NCBI GenBank assembly: GCA_947464185.1
Contig: CANHVY010000013.1
Coordinates: 1-64,000, forward strand
Direction of reading: 5' to 3'
DNA length: 64,000 nt
Source: Burkholderiales bacterium
Lineage (GTDB): Bacteria > Pseudomonadota > Gammaproteobacteria > Burkholderiales > Burkholderiaceae_C
In this document: piece by piece, positions 60,924-64,000 of the stretch
Layout of the letters: every line of letters begins with the position of its first letter
Numbering within the stretch: position 1 is the first letter of the stretch
Notes under the pieces: generated by a model
Databases searched by the model: none
What the model was told of the DNA's origin: nothing
What the model saw: only the letters and a program-made list of their open reading frames with translations
Made by a program: the position numbers and the translations under genes

Positions 60924-62468
60924 CTAGCTGCGCAGCCGAGCGACGTGGCGCATGCGGGTGTAGGTCAGCAGCCCAGCGCGTCCACCTTCGACGCCGAACC
61001 CCGACAAGCCCACGGGCTCGCTCGAGGCGCCGCGCGCCATGGCCGGAGCGGCCTGCGGCGCGGCCATCAGCGTCACCGTGCCGGCGCGCAGGCCCCGTGC
61101 AAAGTGGTCGGCCAGGTTGTCGTCGGCCACCCACACGCTGGCCGACAGGCCGTAGCGCGTGGCGTTGGCCAGCGCCAGCGCCTCGTCGGGCGTGTCGAAG
61201 GACTGCAGCGTGGCCACGGGGCCGAAGACCTCTTCCTGCACGATCGGGAATTCGGCGCCGACGCCTTCAATGACCAGCGGCCGGAAGTGGCAGGCCGCAG
61301 CCGCGGCGGCGTCGTAGACCCCCAGCGCGCGCGCACCGCCGGCCAGTGCGTCGCGCACGAAGCCGTTCACCTTGGCCCATTGCGCGGTGCTGGCCAGCGG
61401 CCCCAGGGTGGTGGCGGGGTCCAGCGGATCGCCGGTGTGCAGTGCGTGCATGCGCTCCTCGAGCAGCCTCGCCAGACGGTCATGCAGCGACCGGTGCACC
61501 AGGATGCGCGAGCCAGCCACGCAAACCTGGCCGCTGTTCCAGGTGAAGCCCTGCACCAGCGCGTCTGCCACGGCAGGCAGGTCGCCGAAGTCGTCGAACA
61601 CGATCTGCGGCGACTTGCCGCCGCATTCCAGCATCACGGCCTTGAGGTTGCTCGAACCGGCAGTCTGCATGATGCGCTGGCCGGTGAGTGTGGAGCCGGT
61701 GAAGGACAGCGCGTCCACGTCGGGGTGCGCGGCCAGCGCCTGGCCCGCCTCGGCGCCCAGGCCGGGCACGACGTTCAGCACACCTGGCGGCAGGCCGCAG
61801 GTGATGGCCAAGTCGGCCACGCGCAGCGCCGACAGCGGCGCCAGCTCCGAAGGCTTCAACACCACGGCATTGCCCGCGGCCAGCGCCGGCCCGATCTTGG
61901 CCAGCGCTGTGAAGAGCGGGAAGTTCCAGGGCGTCACCAGGCCGACCACACCGTGCGGCATGCGTCGGTTCATCGCCGTGGCACTGGGGCGGGATGGCAG
62001 CGTCTCGTCCTCGAGGGCGGGCATGGCGTCCACCGCATGCCGCAAGGTGCCGGCCGCTTCGGCCACATCGGCCAGCGCGCCGCTGATCGGCATGCCCATG
62101 CACAGGCTGTCCAGCAGCGCAAGTTCCTCTGCGTGCGCCTGTACCGCATCGGCCAGTCGCAGCAGCACGGTGGCGCGCGTGGCGTGGTCGGCCCATTCAC
62201 CGGGCACCGCGCTGCGCGCCAGCGCGGTGCGTGCGGCGGCGACCGCGCTGGCGATCTCCGCCCGACCGCCGCGCGGCAGTTCAGTGACGGGCTTGCCGTC
62301 CTGTGGACTGATGCACGCGAACCGGGCAGCCCAGGCGGCACCGTCGCGCCGGCCGTCGATGAAGGGCCGGCCGTCGAGTGACAACTGGTGAGCGCGTTGC
62401 GTCCAGTCGACAAGGGAGCGAGCGATGCCGGCGCGGTCGGCGCCAGGGGTGTCGTGGGTGTCTTGCAC
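60924..62468 (-). CDS. NAD(P)-dependent aldehyde dehydrogenase
   Basis: This 514-residue ALDH-superfamily enzyme shows the cofactor-binding VTPWNFPLF and FTGSTLTGQRI. The general-base glutamate is in LECGGKSPQIVFDD and the catalytic cysteine in NSGQVCVAGSR. The substrate aldehyde is unknown. The start is GTG 62468, and no better start is seen. It is divergent from the TonB-dependent receptor and upstream of the LuxR gene, forming a likely uptake-oxidation-regulation unit. Confidence 0.92.
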   Translation of the reverse strand: MQDTHDTPGADRAGIARSLVDWTQRAHQLSLDGRPFIDGRRDGAAWAARFACISPQDGKPVTELPRGGRAEIASAVAAARTALARSAVPGEWADHATRATVLLRLADAVQAHAEELALLDSLCMGMPISGALADVAEAAGTLRHAVDAMPALEDETLPSRPSATAMNRRMPHGVVGLVTPWNFPLFTALAKIGPALAAGNAVVLKPSELAPLSALRVADLAITCGLPPGVLNVVPGLGAEAGQALAAHPDVDALSFTGSTLTGQRIMQTAGSSNLKAVMLECGGKSPQIVFDDFGDLPAVADALVQGFTWNSGQVCVAGSRILVHRSLHDRLARLLEERMHALHTGDPLDPATTLGPLASTAQWAKVNGFVRDALAGGARALGVYDAAAAAACHFRPLVIEGVGAEFPIVQEEVFGPVATLQSFDTPDEALALANATRYGLSASVWVADDNLADHFARGLRAGTVTLMAAPQAAPAMARGASSEPVGLSGFGVEGGRAGLLTYTRMRHVARLRS

Positions 62469-62653
62469 GGCGCGACTCTAGTGTCGCAATGGCCGTCTCG
62501 GGGTACCTGCGGCCCCCCAAAGCCCTCGAACTACCACCAGAGGCATATGGGTCGATGAAGACGCGACCCATAACCTGCCCGACATGATCCATCCGGCTCC
62601 GGGTGGACACGTTCGCCTGCCCGGCGCCAACTCTTTGACGACCACTGGAGACG

Positions 62654-64000
62654 ATGATGAAAACAAAGCCTGTCCTCAACGGTGCACCCGGTCTGAGCAT
62701 GCCAACACCGACCAGCGTGGCGCTGGCTGCCAGCCTGTCCCTCATGCTGTGGGCGAGCCTGAGCCCACCGGCGCTTGCCCAATCGTCGAGTACTCGAGCT
62801 GAAGGCGCCACGCAGACCATCACGATCACCACCAGCGCGCGCAAGCGCAAGGAAGCCGTGCAGGACGTGCCGATGTCGATGGAACTGCTCGGCGGCAAGG
62901 ACCTGCAGGAAGCCGGCATCCTGCGCGTTCAGGACATCCAGGCCAACGTGCCCGGGCTGGTGGTGACCACCTACGAATCGCAAGGCAACATCTCGTTGCG
63001 CGGCGTGGGCACCGGCGACGTGGGCCTGGGCACCGACCAGTCGGTGGCCATCCACATCGACGGTGTCTACCAGGCCTACGGCGGCGCCGGCCTGAGCCGG
63101 CTGTTCGACGTCTCGGCGGTGGAGGTGCTCAAGGGCCCGCAGGGCACGCTGTACGGCCGCAACTCCACGGCAGGCGTGATCAACCTGATCAGCAACGCGC
63201 CGGCCAACCGCTACGCCGCCGAGGCCGACCTGTCGCTGGGCACGTTGCGCACCGTGCAGGGCCAGGGCTTCGTCAACGTGCCGCTGAGCGCGGACACCGC
63301 CCTGCGCCTGTCGTTCGCGGCCGGTGCCGGCCGCGGCCCGATCACCAACGAGAAGGACGGTTCGCGCGCCGGTGACCGCGACGACTACTCGGCCCTGCGC
63401 CTGGGCCTGCGCAGCCAGCTGGGCAGCGTGCGTGCCGACCTGCGGCTGCAATACATCGAGGACCGCAGCCAGGTGGGCCAGGCCGCGCTGCCCATGCCCT
63501 ACGACACCCCGGCTTTCGGCCCAGGCGCTGGCTGGAAGGACCGCAACTTCTACATCCGCCAGCCGGCGCAGAAGCAGTCGGACCTCAACGCCGCGCTGAC
63601 GCTGACCGTGCCGCTGGCCGACGCGACGCTGACCTCGATCACCGGCGTTGGCCGCCACCGTGGCGACGCAGTCTTTCCGCTGTTCGGCGCACGCACCGAG
63701 GACGAGCGCGTGGCCATCACGCTGAATGCCCCCTACGATCAGGTTTCGCAGGAGCTGCAGGTCAACTTCAGCACCGGCCAGGCCACCGACTGGGTGGCCG
63801 GGGTGTTCGCGATGGAATCCAAGGGCCGGGACAACCGCGCCATCGACTCCGGGCCGGCCGGCTTCTTCGGGGGCTATACGGCCGACACGCGCGCCCTGGC
63901 CAGCGGCCGCACCCTTGCGGCCTTTGCCGACGTCTCGCACCCGCTGAGCTCGACCTTCAAGCTCAACGGCGGCCTGCGCTACACCTGGGAGAAGAAGGAG
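62654..64000 (+). CDS. TonB-dependent outer-membrane receptor (partial, 5' part)
   Basis: About 449 residues are visible before the window ends. A signal peptide ends near ALAQSSS. A plug domain follows (VQDVPMSMELLGGKDLQEAGILRVQDIQANVPGL, quoted in parts, then VLKGPQGTLYGRNSTAGVINLIS), and the beta-barrel begins at about residue 190. The style (TSARKRKEAVQDVP) is that of receptors for plant or aromatic compounds rather than classic siderophore receptors. The start is ATG 62654 or the next codon at 62657. The 185-bp gap to the ALDH gene holds both promoters. Confidence 0.92.
   Translation, partial: MMKTKPVLNGAPGLSMPTPTSVALAASLSLMLWASLSPPALAQSSSTRAEGATQTITITTSARKRKEAVQDVPMSMELLGGKDLQEAGILRVQDIQANVPGLVVTTYESQGNISLRGVGTGDVGLGTDQSVAIHIDGVYQAYGGAGLSRLFDVSAVEVLKGPQGTLYGRNSTAGVINLISNAPANRYAAEADLSLGTLRTVQGQGFVNVPLSADTALRLSFAAGAGRGPITNEKDGSRAGDRDDYSALRLGLRSQLGSVRADLRLQYIEDRSQVGQAALPMPYDTPAFGPGAGWKDRNFYIRQPAQKQSDLNAALTLTVPLADATLTSITGVGRHRGDAVFPLFGARTEDERVAITLNAPYDQVSQELQVNFSTGQATDWVAGVFAMESKGRDNRAIDSGPAGFFGGYTADTRALASGRTLAAFADVSHPLSSTFKLNGGLRYTWEKKE

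Overview
This is a GC-rich chromosomal window. Its gene content points to a betaproteobacterium of the order Burkholderiales: a TctC/Bug-type periplasmic receptor, a HiPIP remnant, class I fumarase, a fused MrpAB antiporter subunit and many dense 4-bp-overlap operons. A Rubrivivax/Leptothrix/Comamonas-like lineage fits but is an inference. No rRNA, tRNA or CRISPR array was recognised.

Layout. 1-8.6 kb is an accessory patch. An IS21-family element (107-2769) joins the 5' part of a HiPIP gene to the 3' end of jetC of a Wadjet (SMC-like anti-plasmid) operon. JetA, JetB and nearly all of JetC remain, but the nuclease gene jetD is not next to them in this window. A small ribbon-helix-helix (RHH)-like gene heads the operon. 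8.8-18.3 kb holds a moxR-DUF58-transglutaminase-mltB operon, an HDAC-like/MscS gene pair and two toxin-antitoxin (TA) cassettes. 18.4-33.4 kb is mostly housekeeping: aldolase-like protein, class I fumarase, a complete mrp(AB)CDEFG antiporter operon, a UPF0114 protein, acs, ilvD, lgt and a DnaQ-like exonuclease. 34-59.4 kb is a catabolic block for amide or amine compounds: YtcJ-like amidohydrolase, CobW-like GTPase, two amidases, a six-gene operon (glutamine amidotransferase, P450, glutamine-synthetase-like, class III aminotransferase, Tm-1-like, HAD), an AraC regulator, a peptide-type ABC transporter, an MlrC protein and a TctC receptor. 59.9-64 kb has a LuxR-type regulator, an aldehyde dehydrogenase and the start of a TonB-dependent receptor.

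Most notable signal. Three unrelated TA cassettes (brnTA, a RelE-like/HTH pair, hicAB) share one arrangement. Each lies antiparallel and directly downstream of the last gene of an operon (mltB, mscS, HAD). On its far side each is bounded by a diverged direct-repeat copy of that gene's 3' end (8845-9002, 18271-18335, 39153-39213). This looks like insertion at gene 3' ends with replacement of the terminal codons, as integrative elements do, but no integrase is present.

A second point is the GATase/P450/GS-like cluster. It resembles the glutamylation strategy known from aniline and isopropylamine catabolism, with a P450 in the oxygenase position.
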